A stretch of 54,907 nt of DNA from a bacterium (GTDB lineage: Bacteria; Verrucomicrobiota; Verrucomicrobiia; Limisphaerales; UBA11358): the NCBI GenBank assembly GCA_021817945.1, contig JAKAFL010000022.1:1-54907 (forward strand), given 5' to 3'. The number at the start of each line of letters is the position of its first letter. The first letter of the stretch is position 1. Under the pieces are notes generated by a model that was given only the letters and a program-made list of their open reading frames with translations, was not told where the DNA came from and ran no database searches. Shown here in pieces: positions 43,966 through 53,641 of this stretch. Both the position numbers and the translations under genes were made by a program.

Positions 43966-45219
43966 ATGAAAAGTGAAAAATGGCCTGTCTTGGCTTTAGG
44001 CTTCTGGCTGGGTTGCGCATGGGTAATGCCCGCAGACAACATCCCGGACCACTGGAATTTTGCCTTTGCCCCCGCCAACCCGCCCTCATCTGGCATGATA
44101 CCGGTGGAAACCACCAATGAATACGAGTCCGGCCAGGCTTGGGGCTTTGATCCTCGTTTTCCCACTCATTCCCTGCCGGGGGGCGGGGTGACGGCGGACC
44201 AGCCATTTTATTTCAGCGCGATGTTGCCGGAGGGTAATTACCGGGTGACGGTGGGCTTGGGATCCACTGAAGAAGCGTCCACGAACACCATCAAGGCTGA
44301 GGCGCGCCGATTGATGCTGGAAAGCCTGGTCACCCAGCCAGGTCAGGTGAAGCATATTTCATTCGTGGTCAACATTCGCACACCAGAGTACCCGGGAGGT
44401 CACGTCCATCTTAAAACCAGGGAACTCACGAGCGAACAAGTGACTTGGGATCGCGCTCTTACCCTGGAGTTTAATGGCAGTCATCCTGTAATCCAAACCT
44501 TGGAAATCGCCCCAGCCCGCCATGTCACCACGATATATCTGGCCGGGGATTCCACCGTTTGCGACCAACCACTGGAGCCTTGGAATAGCTGGGGACAGAT
44601 GCTTCCACGCTTTTTCGACGACCGGGTGGCCGTGGCTAATTATGCTGAGAGCGGGGAATCCCTTCGGAGCTCCCTGGCCTCGCACCGGTTTGACAAGATT
44701 TTCAGCCGAATTCAGCCCGGCGATTATTTGTTTGTGCAATTTGGGCACAATGACATGAAGGACAAGGCGCCGGATGCGCTGGAACGCTATTCCACCAATT
44801 TGAAAAAAGTGGTGGAGGAGGCCCGGGCTCACGGCGCCATCCCGGTCCTGGTCACCTCGATGGAACGCAAGGCAGGCGTGCAGCGCCCCACCCTGGCGGG
44901 GTACCCGGACGCAGTCCGCAGCGTGTCCAGGGAATGTGGAACAGCGCTGATTGACCTCAACCGGTCCAGTGTGGAATTGTATCGGGCACTGGGTCCGGAT
45001 TTGGGACGGGCCTTTCAAGACGGAACACATCACAATAATTATGGCAGTTATGAACTGGCCCAGTGCGTGGTCACAGGCATCCGCAAAAATGTGCCCGCCC
45101 TTGCGGCGTTTTTAGACCCCGCGCTTCCCGTGTTCAATCCTGCCCGGCCGGACCCGGCATCACTTTTTCATCTACCCGAAAGCCCGCTGCGCGACTCGCG
45201 CAAACCTGAGGGAAGCTGA
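43966..45219 (+). CDS. Secreted CE12 rhamnogalacturonan acetylesterase
   Basis: A 417-aa exported esterase. A signal peptide (VLALGFWLGCAWVMPA) precedes an N-terminal beta-sandwich of about 30-180 (FDFGxG-like SGQAWGFDPR; TVGLGSTEEAS) that is common before CE12 domains. The SGNH hydrolase follows with S196 (YLAGDSTV), N262 (FGHND) and D352/H355 (QDGTHHNN). It removes acetyl groups from galacturonic acid of RG-I so the lyases can act. ATG 43966 is chosen; a TTG at 43942 overlaps the stop of the preceding gene. The next gene (GH2) starts 19 nt downstream. Confidence 0.9.
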   Translation: MKSEKWPVLALGFWLGCAWVMPADNIPDHWNFAFAPANPPSSGMIPVETTNEYESGQAWGFDPRFPTHSLPGGGVTADQPFYFSAMLPEGNYRVTVGLGSTEEASTNTIKAEARRLMLESLVTQPGQVKHISFVVNIRTPEYPGGHVHLKTRELTSEQVTWDRALTLEFNGSHPVIQTLEIAPARHVTTIYLAGDSTVCDQPLEPWNSWGQMLPRFFDDRVAVANYAESGESLRSSLASHRFDKIFSRIQPGDYLFVQFGHNDMKDKAPDALERYSTNLKKVVEEARAHGAIPVLVTSMERKAGVQRPTLAGYPDAVRSVSRECGTALIDLNRSSVELYRALGPDLGRAFQDGTHHNNYGSYELAQCVVTGIRKNVPALAAFLDPALPVFNPARPDPASLFHLPESPLRDSRKPEGS

Positions 45220-45238
45220 AGCCTCCATCATCCCATTC

Positions 45239-47650
45239 ATGAATCGTTCATCACCCTTTTTCCGTCACGTGATCTTCCGCCCATTGACCAGGCTGCTCCT
45301 CTGCAGCTGCCTGGCATGGAATGTCATGAAGTCACATGCCGACCGTGTGACAGCGCCTGATGATCTGGGTTGGAAATTCCAGCGCGGAGATTTTCCGCAA
45401 GTCATCCAGCCTGGTACAGACGTATCGGGATGGCGCGAGGTGACCCTGCCCCATGACTGGAGCATTGAGGGTCCATTTGCCGCCGCCAATCGCACCGGCG
45501 GCGCCGGCGCATTCCTGCCTTCCGGTGTGGCGTGGTATGTGCAGGATTTTTACACGCCGCCGGAATGGATGGGACAGCGAGTCTTCATCCATTTCGATGG
45601 AGTCATGCAAAACAGCGATGTCTGGATCAATGGCATTCACCTTGGTCACCGGCCCAATGGATATGTGAGTTTTGAATATGAGTTGACCGGCGCCCTCAAG
45701 AGCCGGGGAACAAATCGAATTGCGGTGCGTGTGGACACCTCCAAGCAACCCGCCTCGCGTTGGTATTCTGGCGCCGGCATCTACCGGCACGTGCGCTTCC
45801 TGGTGGTGAATCCCCTTCACTTTGTCACCGATGGAGTGTTTGTCTCCACACCAGTGGCCAACGTCTCCCTGGCCACCGTCCGCATTCAAGCCTGCCTGAC
45901 CAACCAGGATGAAAAATCCCGATCCGTGGTGGTGCAAGGCATGCTTTGCGGCCCGGATGGCCATGTCGTGGCCTCGCGCGAAACCTCACTCAGGCTGCCT
46001 GCAGGCGCTGGAGCCCAATGCCAGTTGGAATTGCCGGTCATTAAACCCTGTTTATGGAGCCCGGACTCTCCCGTTTTGTACACAGCCACGACCCGGATAC
46101 TGGAGCGAACAGGGGAAGTGGATGAAATTACCGTCCCTGTGGGAATACGGGATATCCAGTTCAGCGCTGCCCAAGGATTGTTGGTTAATGGAAAAAAACT
46201 CATGGTAAAAGGGGTTTGCCTTCATCATGAGGGCGGGGCCTTCGGAGCCGCAGTGCCCCTGGCCATCTGGCAGCAACGCCTCTCGGCGCTGCGTCTCCTG
46301 GGTGTCAATGCCATCCGGACTGCCCACAATCCACCTGATCCAGGCTTCCTGGATTTGTGTGATCGAATGGGATTTTTGGTTATGGACGAGTTTTTTGATT
46401 GCTGGACCGTTGCCAAAAATCCGTACGATTACCATTTGTTTTTCAGGGAATGGTCGGCGCGTGATGCCGCAGATACTGTCCAACGCGACCGGAATCACCC
46501 CTGCGTCATTCTATATAGCATTGGCAACGAGATTCATGACACGCGCCAACCAAGCGTGGCCATTCCCATTGCCAGGCAGCTTGTGGCCATTTGTCATGCC
46601 AATGATCCCACCAGGTCGGTGACGCAGGCGCTTTTCCGGCCCAATGCAACCGGGGATTATACCAACGGCCTGGCCGATCTTTTGGATGTCATCGGCACCA
46701 ATTACAGGGACCCTGAATTGCTTGCCGCACAAAGAAGAGTCACAAGCCGTAAAATCATCAACACAGAGCAGAAGCATGACGTCAAATCCTGGCTGGAATT
46801 GAGGGATCATCCCTCGCTGGCAGGACAGTTCCTCTGGACTGGGGTGGATTACCTGGGCGAAACGCATGCCTGGCCCCTGATAGGCCATGCCTCAGGCCTG
46901 TTGGACCGCACTGGCATCATCAAACCAATGGCTTTCGAGCGGCAAAGCTGGTGGTTTCAATCCCCGGTGGTTCACATCGTCCGAAGAATCGCAGCGGACG
47001 ACAGGATGCCCAAGGATCCTGGTTATGGCGGGCCGGAATTATACACCCAGGTGCAGTTCGCCGATTGGACGCCCCTGCGCCAGGATGGGCATCTTGAAAA
47101 GGTCGAAGTCTATTCAAATTGCAGGGAGGTGGAGCTGTTTTTAAATGGTCAATCTCTGGGATCAAAGCCCCTGCCATCAAACGCTTCCCCGAGGGAATGG
47201 TTGGTTCCTTTCGTGCCGGGCGTATTGAAAGCCATCGCCCGCGATCATGGAAAGGAGACAGCCACGGATGAATTGCGCACTGCCGGCAAACCCTCCGCCA
47301 TTCTGCTCCAACCCTGTTCACTTTCATTGGGTTGCTCCTGGGAGGATGTGGCCATCGTCAGGGCCATGGTGGTGGATGCCTTGGGCACTGAGGTGCCTGG
47401 AGCGGACAATCGCATTTCTTTCCAAGTGACCGGCCCCGCTCAAATTGTTGCCACGGACAATGGCGAGAATTCGAATCCTGGACCATTTCAATCCACAGTT
47501 CGAAACTCCCTCAATGGGCTGTGTACGGTTTATGTGAAGGCAGACCCCAACGCACGCCCGGGCGATTCCACTCCAGTCACCCTTACGGCGAGCGCCCCGG
47601 GATTGGAGCCGGGTCAATGTTCGCTTTCCCTGGTAAAATCCGATTTATGA
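45239..47650 (+). CDS. Secreted GH2 beta-galactosidase
   Basis: An 803-aa exported GH2 enzyme. A signal peptide (about 1-35) precedes the sugar-binding jelly roll (VTLPHDWSIEGPF, SDVWINGIHLGHRPNGY), an Ig domain, and the TIM barrel with acid/base E431 (SIGNEIHD) and nucleophile E510 (IINTEQKH). Two C-terminal beta domains follow, the first with VEVYSNCREVELFLNG, as in long GH2 galactosidases. It probably removes beta-1,4-galactan side chains of RG-I. Its stop overlaps the start of the next PL4 gene (ATGA, 47647-47650), so the two are translationally coupled. Confidence 0.9.
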   Translation: MNRSSPFFRHVIFRPLTRLLLCSCLAWNVMKSHADRVTAPDDLGWKFQRGDFPQVIQPGTDVSGWREVTLPHDWSIEGPFAAANRTGGAGAFLPSGVAWYVQDFYTPPEWMGQRVFIHFDGVMQNSDVWINGIHLGHRPNGYVSFEYELTGALKSRGTNRIAVRVDTSKQPASRWYSGAGIYRHVRFLVVNPLHFVTDGVFVSTPVANVSLATVRIQACLTNQDEKSRSVVVQGMLCGPDGHVVASRETSLRLPAGAGAQCQLELPVIKPCLWSPDSPVLYTATTRILERTGEVDEITVPVGIRDIQFSAAQGLLVNGKKLMVKGVCLHHEGGAFGAAVPLAIWQQRLSALRLLGVNAIRTAHNPPDPGFLDLCDRMGFLVMDEFFDCWTVAKNPYDYHLFFREWSARDAADTVQRDRNHPCVILYSIGNEIHDTRQPSVAIPIARQLVAICHANDPTRSVTQALFRPNATGDYTNGLADLLDVIGTNYRDPELLAAQRRVTSRKIINTEQKHDVKSWLELRDHPSLAGQFLWTGVDYLGETHAWPLIGHASGLLDRTGIIKPMAFERQSWWFQSPVVHIVRRIAADDRMPKDPGYGGPELYTQVQFADWTPLRQDGHLEKVEVYSNCREVELFLNGQSLGSKPLPSNASPREWLVPFVPGVLKAIARDHGKETATDELRTAGKPSAILLQPCSLSLGCSWEDVAIVRAMVVDALGTEVPGADNRISFQVTGPAQIVATDNGENSNPGPFQSTVRNSLNGLCTVYVKADPNARPGDSTPVTLTASAPGLEPGQCSLSLVKSDL

Positions 47651-49686
47651 ACCCCATGCCACCGGAACCTGATTTGCCGCAGTTCCGTTGGAATACAAAA
47701 ATCATCGCAGCCTTGGGCGTCTCCCTGCTTGCCTTCCTTGCCGTGCTTCCGTCGAGCCAAGCCCAATCGGTTGCGGATTCCCCCCGGGTGACTTTGGTCC
47801 AATCTCCCCGGGAATTCATTTTGGCCAATGGATGGGTGGAAGCGCACATTCAAAAAAGCAATGGTGTGCTTGCTTCCCTTAAATACCAGGGTTTGGAAAT
47901 GCTGGCAGGGGAGCACGGGGACAATGGTGGATACTGGTCTTCCGTGGGCAAGGGCGGGCCGGGCCCCCTTTCTCATGCTCAGGTATTGGCGAACCCGGAA
48001 GCGAACGGCGGTGAACGAGCGGAAATTGCCTGCTGCCTCACAAACAATCCGCACCGCCCCAAGACGGGCCTGGATGCGGATTTTTATTATACTTTAAACC
48101 GCGGCGATTCCGGCATCTATGTCAGCGCCCGATTTTCTCATCCGGCCGGATATCCGCCCTATGGCGTGGGTGAGGCGCGCTATTGCCTGAAATTAAACCC
48201 TGAAGTTTTTGATTTTCTTTCCGTGGATGCAGATCGCCAGCGCCTTATGCCCAATGGGTGGGACTGGGATCACGGGCTGACTTTGAACCTCAAGGAGGCC
48301 CGGTTGATGACCACAGGCGTGCATCGCGGCGAGGTGGAGCATAAATACGATTATTCTGCGGTGCTGGCAGACACCCCTGCCTATGGGTGGAGTTCCACCC
48401 GGGACCACGTGGGCTTGTGGCTGGTGAATCCCAGCTTGGAATACATGGCAGGCGGACCCACAAAAGCCGAATTGACGGGGCACCTGGATGTGAACAAAGG
48501 CGGCCTGCCCACCCTATTGAACATGTGGGTGGGCAGCCATTATGGGGGATCTGTATTGTCCATCGCCCAAACCCAGGCTTGGACAAAAGTGGTGGGGCCC
48601 TTTCTACTCTACTGTAACCAAGGAGATAATTCCCGCGGCCTCTGGACCAACGCGTTAGAAAAAGCCGCAAAAGAACAGGGCTGCTGGCCTTATGAATGGG
48701 CCGCTGGTCCGGATTATCCTCCAGAATCCTCCCGAGCGACCTTGTCCGGTCGTCTCGTGGTGCAAGATCCCTTCGACCCTGGCCTGCTGGTGAGCAACGC
48801 GTGGATTGGCGTCACTGAACCAGACTATGTTGTCAAGCGCCCGCACTCAGACCGTTATGCAATGCCAGAAACAGTGGATTGGCAGCGGGATGCCCGCGCT
48901 TATCAGTTCTGGGCAAGGGTGCGCCACGATGGTTCGTTTGTCATCCTCCACATTCGACCCGGAAATTACACCCTCCATGCCATTGCGGATGGAGTGCTTG
49001 GCGAATTGGCCCAAACCAATCTGGCTTTTCAGCAAGGCGAACAGCGCCATCTGGGGTCAGTGCTTTGGGTTCCACACCGGTTTGGTCCCACCTTGTGGCA
49101 GATTGGAGTGCCGGACCGAACCGCTCGCGAATTTCTACATGGAGACCACTACTGGCAATGGGGATTGTATTATCAGTATCCAACCGAATTTCCCAAGGAA
49201 GTGGATTTTGTCGTGGGCCGCAGTGATTGGCACAGGGATTGGAATTACGTTCAACCACCCAGGATAGACACACGTCATCTTCCCTTGGATTTTGCGGACA
49301 CCATAGCCATGGACGGACAAGGGCGTGCTGGATGGTTTCACTGGCCGCGTGCGCCAAAAATTCGACCCACCACTTGGAGCATTGAATTCAATCTGCCCAA
49401 GCCTCCACCGGGTGGGACAGAACTGCGTCTGGCCTTTTGCGGGACGCACCAGGGGTGCAAAGTTTTCGTTAAGGTCAACGGGCATGACGTTGGCAACACG
49501 GGCACGCTACCCGCCACCAGCGCCATGCAAAGAGACGGCATCAGGGCGTATTGGGTGGAAAGGGATTTGGCCATCCCCTCCTCCATCCTGTCGGCAGGCG
49601 CCAACCGCCTGCAATTGTATTCACCCGTCAAATCATGGTCGCAGGGGGTGATGTACGATTGCCTCAGGCTGGAGGCCATTCCCTGA
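47647..49686 (+). CDS. Secreted PL4 rhamnogalacturonan lyase
   Basis: A 679-aa exported lyase cleaving RG-I by beta-elimination. A signal peptide (KIIAALGVSLLAFLAVLPSSQAQS) is followed by the lyase beta-sandwich with catalytic K233 (EHKYDYSAV) and H279 (GGPTKAELTGH), the Fn3-like domain (SRATLSGRLVVQDP...) and the C-terminal CBM-like domain (VVGRSDWHRDWNYVQP; LRLAFCGTHQGCKVFVKVNG in shortened form). It is the compact version of the giant lyase at 37742, without the Fn3/repeat tail. The start ATG overlaps the GH2 stop; a longer frame to 47521 lies inside GH2. Confidence 0.92.
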   Translation: MNPMPPEPDLPQFRWNTKIIAALGVSLLAFLAVLPSSQAQSVADSPRVTLVQSPREFILANGWVEAHIQKSNGVLASLKYQGLEMLAGEHGDNGGYWSSVGKGGPGPLSHAQVLANPEANGGERAEIACCLTNNPHRPKTGLDADFYYTLNRGDSGIYVSARFSHPAGYPPYGVGEARYCLKLNPEVFDFLSVDADRQRLMPNGWDWDHGLTLNLKEARLMTTGVHRGEVEHKYDYSAVLADTPAYGWSSTRDHVGLWLVNPSLEYMAGGPTKAELTGHLDVNKGGLPTLLNMWVGSHYGGSVLSIAQTQAWTKVVGPFLLYCNQGDNSRGLWTNALEKAAKEQGCWPYEWAAGPDYPPESSRATLSGRLVVQDPFDPGLLVSNAWIGVTEPDYVVKRPHSDRYAMPETVDWQRDARAYQFWARVRHDGSFVILHIRPGNYTLHAIADGVLGELAQTNLAFQQGEQRHLGSVLWVPHRFGPTLWQIGVPDRTAREFLHGDHYWQWGLYYQYPTEFPKEVDFVVGRSDWHRDWNYVQPPRIDTRHLPLDFADTIAMDGQGRAGWFHWPRAPKIRPTTWSIEFNLPKPPPGGTELRLAFCGTHQGCKVFVKVNGHDVGNTGTLPATSAMQRDGIRAYWVERDLAIPSSILSAGANRLQLYSPVKSWSQGVMYDCLRLEAIP

Positions 49687-49710
49687 TTCGTTGAACTTGA
49701 TGCGCCCGGA

Positions 49711-50292
49711 TCAACGACTGTACAGGGTGCGGGCATCAACCGCTTCCATGCCCGCAGAACGGATGGCCTGCATACCAAGGTCCGTGTCTTCATAGGCGCG
49801 GCAAAAGCGCGGTTCGACACCAATGCGCCGTGCCGCCTCCAGAAAAATATCCGGGGCCGGTTTTTGGTTGCGCACCATCTCACTCGTCACCACCGCACCA
49901 AACCAATCCCGGATTTTCAAGTGTTCCAGCACCCCCAGAATAATTTCCTGGGTGCCGCCGGATGCCACCGCCATGGGAATGCGCCCGCGATATTGGCGGG
50001 CAATTTCCACCACCGCATGCACTGGCTCGACCTGCGCTATCAGTGGCAGATAAAGATTCTCCTTCTCATGGGCGGCGGCAACCGCATCCACAGGTATCCC
50101 CTGTTCCGCAGACAGCATTTTCAATATGTCGCGCGAGGGCACCCCGCCCAGGGAATAAAAACGGTCTTCCGGAAAATGCAGCTTGTGGCGGTCTGCCACC
50201 ACCTGCCAGGCCTGCCAGTGCAGCGGCATGGTATCCGCGAGGGTTCCGTCACAGTCAAAAATCAATCCTTTGGGTTCGTCATTCATGCTCAT
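49711..50292 (-). CDS. HAD-superfamily phosphatase (beta-phosphoglucomutase-like)
   Basis: A 193-aa HAD protein with motif I FDCDGTLAD (nucleophile and acid/base Asp), motif II VASGG, motif III RNQKPAPDIFL and motif IV YEDTDLGMQA. The cap (HWQAWQVVADRH, LGGVPSRDIL) is the C1 type of beta-phosphoglucomutase and YqaB-like phosphatases. It probably dephosphorylates a sugar phosphate such as fructose-1-phosphate; the exact substrate is unclear. It starts 34 nt after prfA ends, on the same strand. ATG 50286 is an alternative start. Confidence 0.85.
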   Translation of the reverse strand: MSMNDEPKGLIFDCDGTLADTMPLHWQAWQVVADRHKLHFPEDRFYSLGGVPSRDILKMLSAEQGIPVDAVAAAHEKENLYLPLIAQVEPVHAVVEIARQYRGRIPMAVASGGTQEIILGVLEHLKIRDWFGAVVTSEMVRNQKPAPDIFLEAARRIGVEPRFCRAYEDTDLGMQAIRSAGMEAVDARTLYSR

Positions 50293-50326
50293 AAAATCAT
50301 TCCAGGCAACTCCGCAGCGGGCGGCC

Positions 50327-51406
50327 TCAACCCTGCAGCCCTGCCAGGCGTTCCTCCAAATCGTTCGCAATCAGGGGATCAATCAATCCATCCAACTCCC
50401 CCTCCATCACATTGGCAAGGTTGTACAGGGTCAGTTCAATCCGATGGTCCGTCACACGGTTCTGCGGGAAATTGTAGGTGCGGTTCTTCTCACTGCGTTC
50501 GCCCGATCCCACCTGGTCCTTGCGGTGCGCGGCGTATCGCGCGTTTTCCTCGGCCACCTTCCGGTCCAACAGCCGCGACCTCAACACATTCAAAGCCTGC
50601 ACCCGGTTCTTTTGCTGGGAGCGCTGGTCTGCACATCGCACAATCAGGCCGGTGGGTTTGTGAATGATTTGCACCGCAGAATCCGTGGTGTTTACTCCCT
50701 GCCCACCCTTGCCTGAGGCGCGGCAGACATTGATTTCCAGTTCTTCCGGCTTGATTTCCACATCCACTTCCTGGGCCTCCGGCATCACCGCCACGGTCAC
50801 CGTGCTGGTATGCACACGTCCCTGCGCCTCGGTGGCCGGCACCCGTTGCACACGGTGAACACCGCTTTCGTACTTGAACCGCTTGAACACATCCTCCCCG
50901 GTCACCTGAAAAATGATTTCTTTGAATCCGCCCAAATCCGACGGATTGGAATCCAATGGCTCTATCCTCCAGCCGCGCGATTCCGCATAGCGGCTGTACA
51001 TGCGGTACAGGTCTGCAGCAAACAAGGCGGACTCGGACCCCCCAGCCCCGGCCCGGATTTCCATGATGGTGTTGCGCGAATCGGTGGGATCCGGTGGCGC
51101 CAAACGCTCCTGTATCAAATGAACGAGACGGACTTCCTCCGTTGCAAGCCGGGAGATTTCTTCGCGCGCCATGCCGGCCAATTCAGAATCCGCCGCCTCG
51201 CTTTCAAGCAGAACACGGTTTTGCGCCAGTTGCTCCACAACTGGCATCAAGGCGTCGGCATGCCCGACCAGTTCCTTAAGCCGTGAGTATTCACGGGTCA
51301 ACAACTGGGCGTTTTGCGGATTGTCAAACACCGAAGGATTGCTGAGCAGTGATTCAAGCTCCGCAAACCTTTTGCGACATCTCGCGATGTGTGGATCCAG
51401 ATTCAT
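50327..51406 (-). CDS. prfA: Peptide chain release factor 1
   Basis: A 359-aa RF1 that recognises UAA/UAG and triggers peptide release. The GGQ loop (ASGKGGQGVNTTDSAV) and the codon-reading domain are intact, and the start MNLDPHIARC gives the family length. Frame sequence upstream to 51664 has no RF character and is not part of the gene. It lies downstream of rpmE, with a terminator-like hairpin in between, the usual rpmE-prfA order in many bacteria. Confidence 0.96.
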   Translation of the reverse strand: MNLDPHIARCRKRFAELESLLSNPSVFDNPQNAQLLTREYSRLKELVGHADALMPVVEQLAQNRVLLESEAADSELAGMAREEISRLATEEVRLVHLIQERLAPPDPTDSRNTIMEIRAGAGGSESALFAADLYRMYSRYAESRGWRIEPLDSNPSDLGGFKEIIFQVTGEDVFKRFKYESGVHRVQRVPATEAQGRVHTSTVTVAVMPEAQEVDVEIKPEELEINVCRASGKGGQGVNTTDSAVQIIHKPTGLIVRCADQRSQQKNRVQALNVLRSRLLDRKVAEENARYAAHRKDQVGSGERSEKNRTYNFPQNRVTDHRIELTLYNLANVMEGELDGLIDPLIANDLEERLAGLQG

Positions 51407-51463
51407 GAAGCTGCGAACATTCAACACCATTCCGGAAGGGACCCGGCAGAGGTTTGAAAATAC

Positions 51464-51505
51464 AAACCGCCCGCAGGACGGGCGCACCAGTCCGGCGGGC
51501 GGTTT
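51464..51505 (-). terminator. Hairpin terminator/attenuator between rpmE and prfA
   Basis: On the minus strand AAACCGCCCGC and GCGGGCGGTTT form an 11-bp stem around a ~20-nt loop, followed by GTATTTTC. It could end most rpmE transcripts and lower prfA expression. Confidence 0.75.
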
Positions 51506-51515
51506 ATGGGGAAAA

Positions 51516-51761
51516 CTAAACGCGCTTTTTACGCGGGGCCGCAGCGGCAGCCTGCGCCGCCTGGGTCTTGGCCAGCCGTTGCTGGAATTTATCCACACGC
51601 CCGGCGGTGTCCACAAACTTCTGCTGGCCGGTGTAAAATGGATGGCAAACGTTGCAAATACCAATAATGACCGTTTGTTTGGTCGAGCGCGTCTTGATCA
51701 CGTTGCCGCACGCACAACGGATTTCCGCATCGCCATACTTTGGATGAATGTCGGCTTTCAT
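51516..51761 (-). CDS. rpmE: 50S ribosomal protein L31 (zinc-binding form)
   Basis: An 81-aa L31. MKADIHPKY opens the protein. The zinc ligands are the CxC pair ([14 protein letters not shown]) and CxxC ([11 protein letters not shown]), and [14 protein letters not shown] completes the family signature. The Ala-rich, basic tail ([11 protein letters not shown]) is a lineage extension. A C+ form implies that zinc-free L31 paralogues, if any, lie elsewhere. Confidence 0.95.
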   Translation of the reverse strand: MKADIHPKYGDAEIRCACGNVIKTRSTKQTVIIGICNVCHPFYTGQQKFVDTAGRVDKFQQRLAKTQAAQAAAAAPRKKRV

Positions 51762-51874
51762 AAAAAAAGGGCCATCAGCCTAGCATGCCACCAAGAAATG
51801 ACAAGGACGTTTTTCCAAAAATTCGGGCCCGTGCCTAGGACGCACCATCGCTTACAATGCCGGGGCGGATTGAT

Positions 51875-52042
51875 TATCCCGAAAAACGAAATTCAAAAGG
51901 CCAATCTGCGTCAATCTACTGGGCGCAAACTCTTTGAAAAAACCTCGCCAGACCGGTTCGGGTAGGTTTTCGATTATTCCGAAGAGTTTCTGCTCCAGCA
52001 TCTTGCCACATCTTGACCTTTTCAATTTCGCTTTTCGGAATT
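51875..52042. repeat. MITE-like palindromic repeat, copy 3 (inverted)
   Basis: About 168 bp, the reverse complement of the element at 8781-8946 with scattered substitutions. It begins ATCCCGAAAAACGAAATTCA and ends TTTCAATTTCGCTTTTCGGA. It lies upstream of rpmE and beyond the end of the GT39-type gene. Confidence 0.85.
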
Positions 52043-52120
52043 ATGCCGCAGTGACAGGTCTGAGGCGATATCATCGCGGCCAAGCTTCAAAAAACATTCC
52101 TCCTCCTTTTCAGCCAGGTT

Positions 52121-53638
52121 TCAGGGCTGGGGCGTTTTGTTTGGGACTTGGGTTTCCGGCTGGTTGGAACCGTAATAAATGACAAATTCCCGAACTTTGC
52201 GCCCGGCGTGAAGGGACCAAAAATCATCAGCGCGCTCGACATGGGAAAACGCGGCAACCAATTCGGAGGGAGCAGGATCTGTTGATGTGGTGACGTACAG
52301 CGCCCGGGTTTCCGGGGTGACCTTGTATTCCGGCCAGAGGGAAAACTGCGTGGTGCCGTAGGGTTGGGGCAGCAGGTAAGTGACTGGCTGGTCCGGAAGG
52401 TAAAAAGACATCATGCTGGCTTGGGAGTAATTATCCGCAATGAGAAGGTTGGCATGGAAACGATCGCGTGCGGCTTGAACGTGAGCGGCAAAATCGTGCC
52501 ACCCTTTCGCCCGGCGCAACGGATCCTGCCTGGGTGGAAGGTGGAGGTAATCGGTGTCGTGCAAAACGATGGTCATGATCAAGGCCACAGCCATGGCTGC
52601 CCACACCGCCCACCGCCAGCGGGGATGCATTTGGGCGTGGCTTTTCCAAAAAACGGTCATGAGAATGATGCCGGGAATGAGAGCTGGCGCCGGCCAATTA
52701 GGCTGCCCAGCCACATTCAAACTGAAAAAACCAAATAATGCGTACAGCGGCACCCATTGGGAGAGCAGAAAATGAAGCCGCTCATCCTGCAAATGCCGAA
52801 AAGCATGGACCACAGCCACAATCATTCCTGCCATGAACAAAGGCGATACGACACCCAACTGGCCACCTATGAATTGAAGAAGCTCGGCCGGATGGATTTC
52901 AAAATGGTTGGTCACCCCGCTACGGGCATGAAGAGCAGAGATGTGAACCCAGCCGGTCTGGAAATTCCACCAAATGATGGGGCTTATGGAGAGAGCAAAT
53001 GCGCCTCCCAAGAGAACGATGCGACGGCTGAAAAGCCATTGCCGGTGGGCTTTTGACACCAGAAGAAACCAGCCAATGGAAATGAGTTGGACACCATTCG
53101 TGAATTTGGCCAGGAACCCGGCGCCGATCACCAACCCCAGCCAGAACCAAAGGGAAAGGCGGTCATGATGCAGGGCCGACCAGAAAATCCACATGGCCGC
53201 AGCCCAACTCAGGACGCTGGGGGTATCAATGGTCATCAGCACTGATCCGACGGCAATGATGGGAGTAATGCCAGCAACCACCAAGGCAGTCAGCGCGATG
53301 GAATCGTTGTAAAGGCGCCGGGTGAAGGCAAAAAGAACCCATCCAGTGGCGCTGCTCAAGATGACTGCAAAGAAGCGGATACCGAAAACAGTAGGGCCGA
53401 AGAGGTGGGTGCCCAAGGCGATGATCCATGCCACAAGCGGGCCTTTATCCCGGTAGGAAGCCGCCAGGTGCCTGGACCAGAGCCAGTAATAGCCCTCGTC
53501 TGGAACCAGGTCAATCCGTGTCGCATACCATAGGCGAAACAAGGTGATACCCGCCAACAAAACCAAAGCCGTTTTAAATGGTTTTGATAAAGTTTGTTCT
53601 GCGGGTGACAATCCGGTGGAAGGAAGTGACGAAGGCAT
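52121..53638 (-). CDS. GT39/GT83-type polytopic glycosyltransferase (ArnT/PMT-like)
   Basis: A 505-aa membrane protein with about ten hydrophobic segments. The first extracytoplasmic loop carries the catalytic DE motif (DLVPDEGYYW, D47/E48) and YRDKGPLVAWI, as in PMT_2/ArnT lipid-linked-sugar transferases. The C-terminal ~130 residues form a soluble domain. It would transfer a sugar from a polyprenyl phosphate carrier to an envelope acceptor on the periplasmic side. The GT2 gene 3 nt upstream supplies such donors, so the two form a pair like ArnC-ArnT. Confidence 0.87.
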   Translation of the reverse strand: MPSSLPSTGLSPAEQTLSKPFKTALVLLAGITLFRLWYATRIDLVPDEGYYWLWSRHLAASYRDKGPLVAWIIALGTHLFGPTVFGIRFFAVILSSATGWVLFAFTRRLYNDSIALTALVVAGITPIIAVGSVLMTIDTPSVLSWAAAMWIFWSALHHDRLSLWFWLGLVIGAGFLAKFTNGVQLISIGWFLLVSKAHRQWLFSRRIVLLGGAFALSISPIIWWNFQTGWVHISALHARSGVTNHFEIHPAELLQFIGGQLGVVSPLFMAGMIVAVVHAFRHLQDERLHFLLSQWVPLYALFGFFSLNVAGQPNWPAPALIPGIILMTVFWKSHAQMHPRWRWAVWAAMAVALIMTIVLHDTDYLHLPPRQDPLRRAKGWHDFAAHVQAARDRFHANLLIADNYSQASMMSFYLPDQPVTYLLPQPYGTTQFSLWPEYKVTPETRALYVTTSTDPAPSELVAAFSHVERADDFWSLHAGRKVREFVIYYGSNQPETQVPNKTPQP

Positions 53639-53641
53639 GTT

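Noticed and set aside
51407-51664. N-terminal extension of prfA to 51664
   Set aside because: The extra ~86 residues overlap the rpmE end and its terminator and have no release-factor character.
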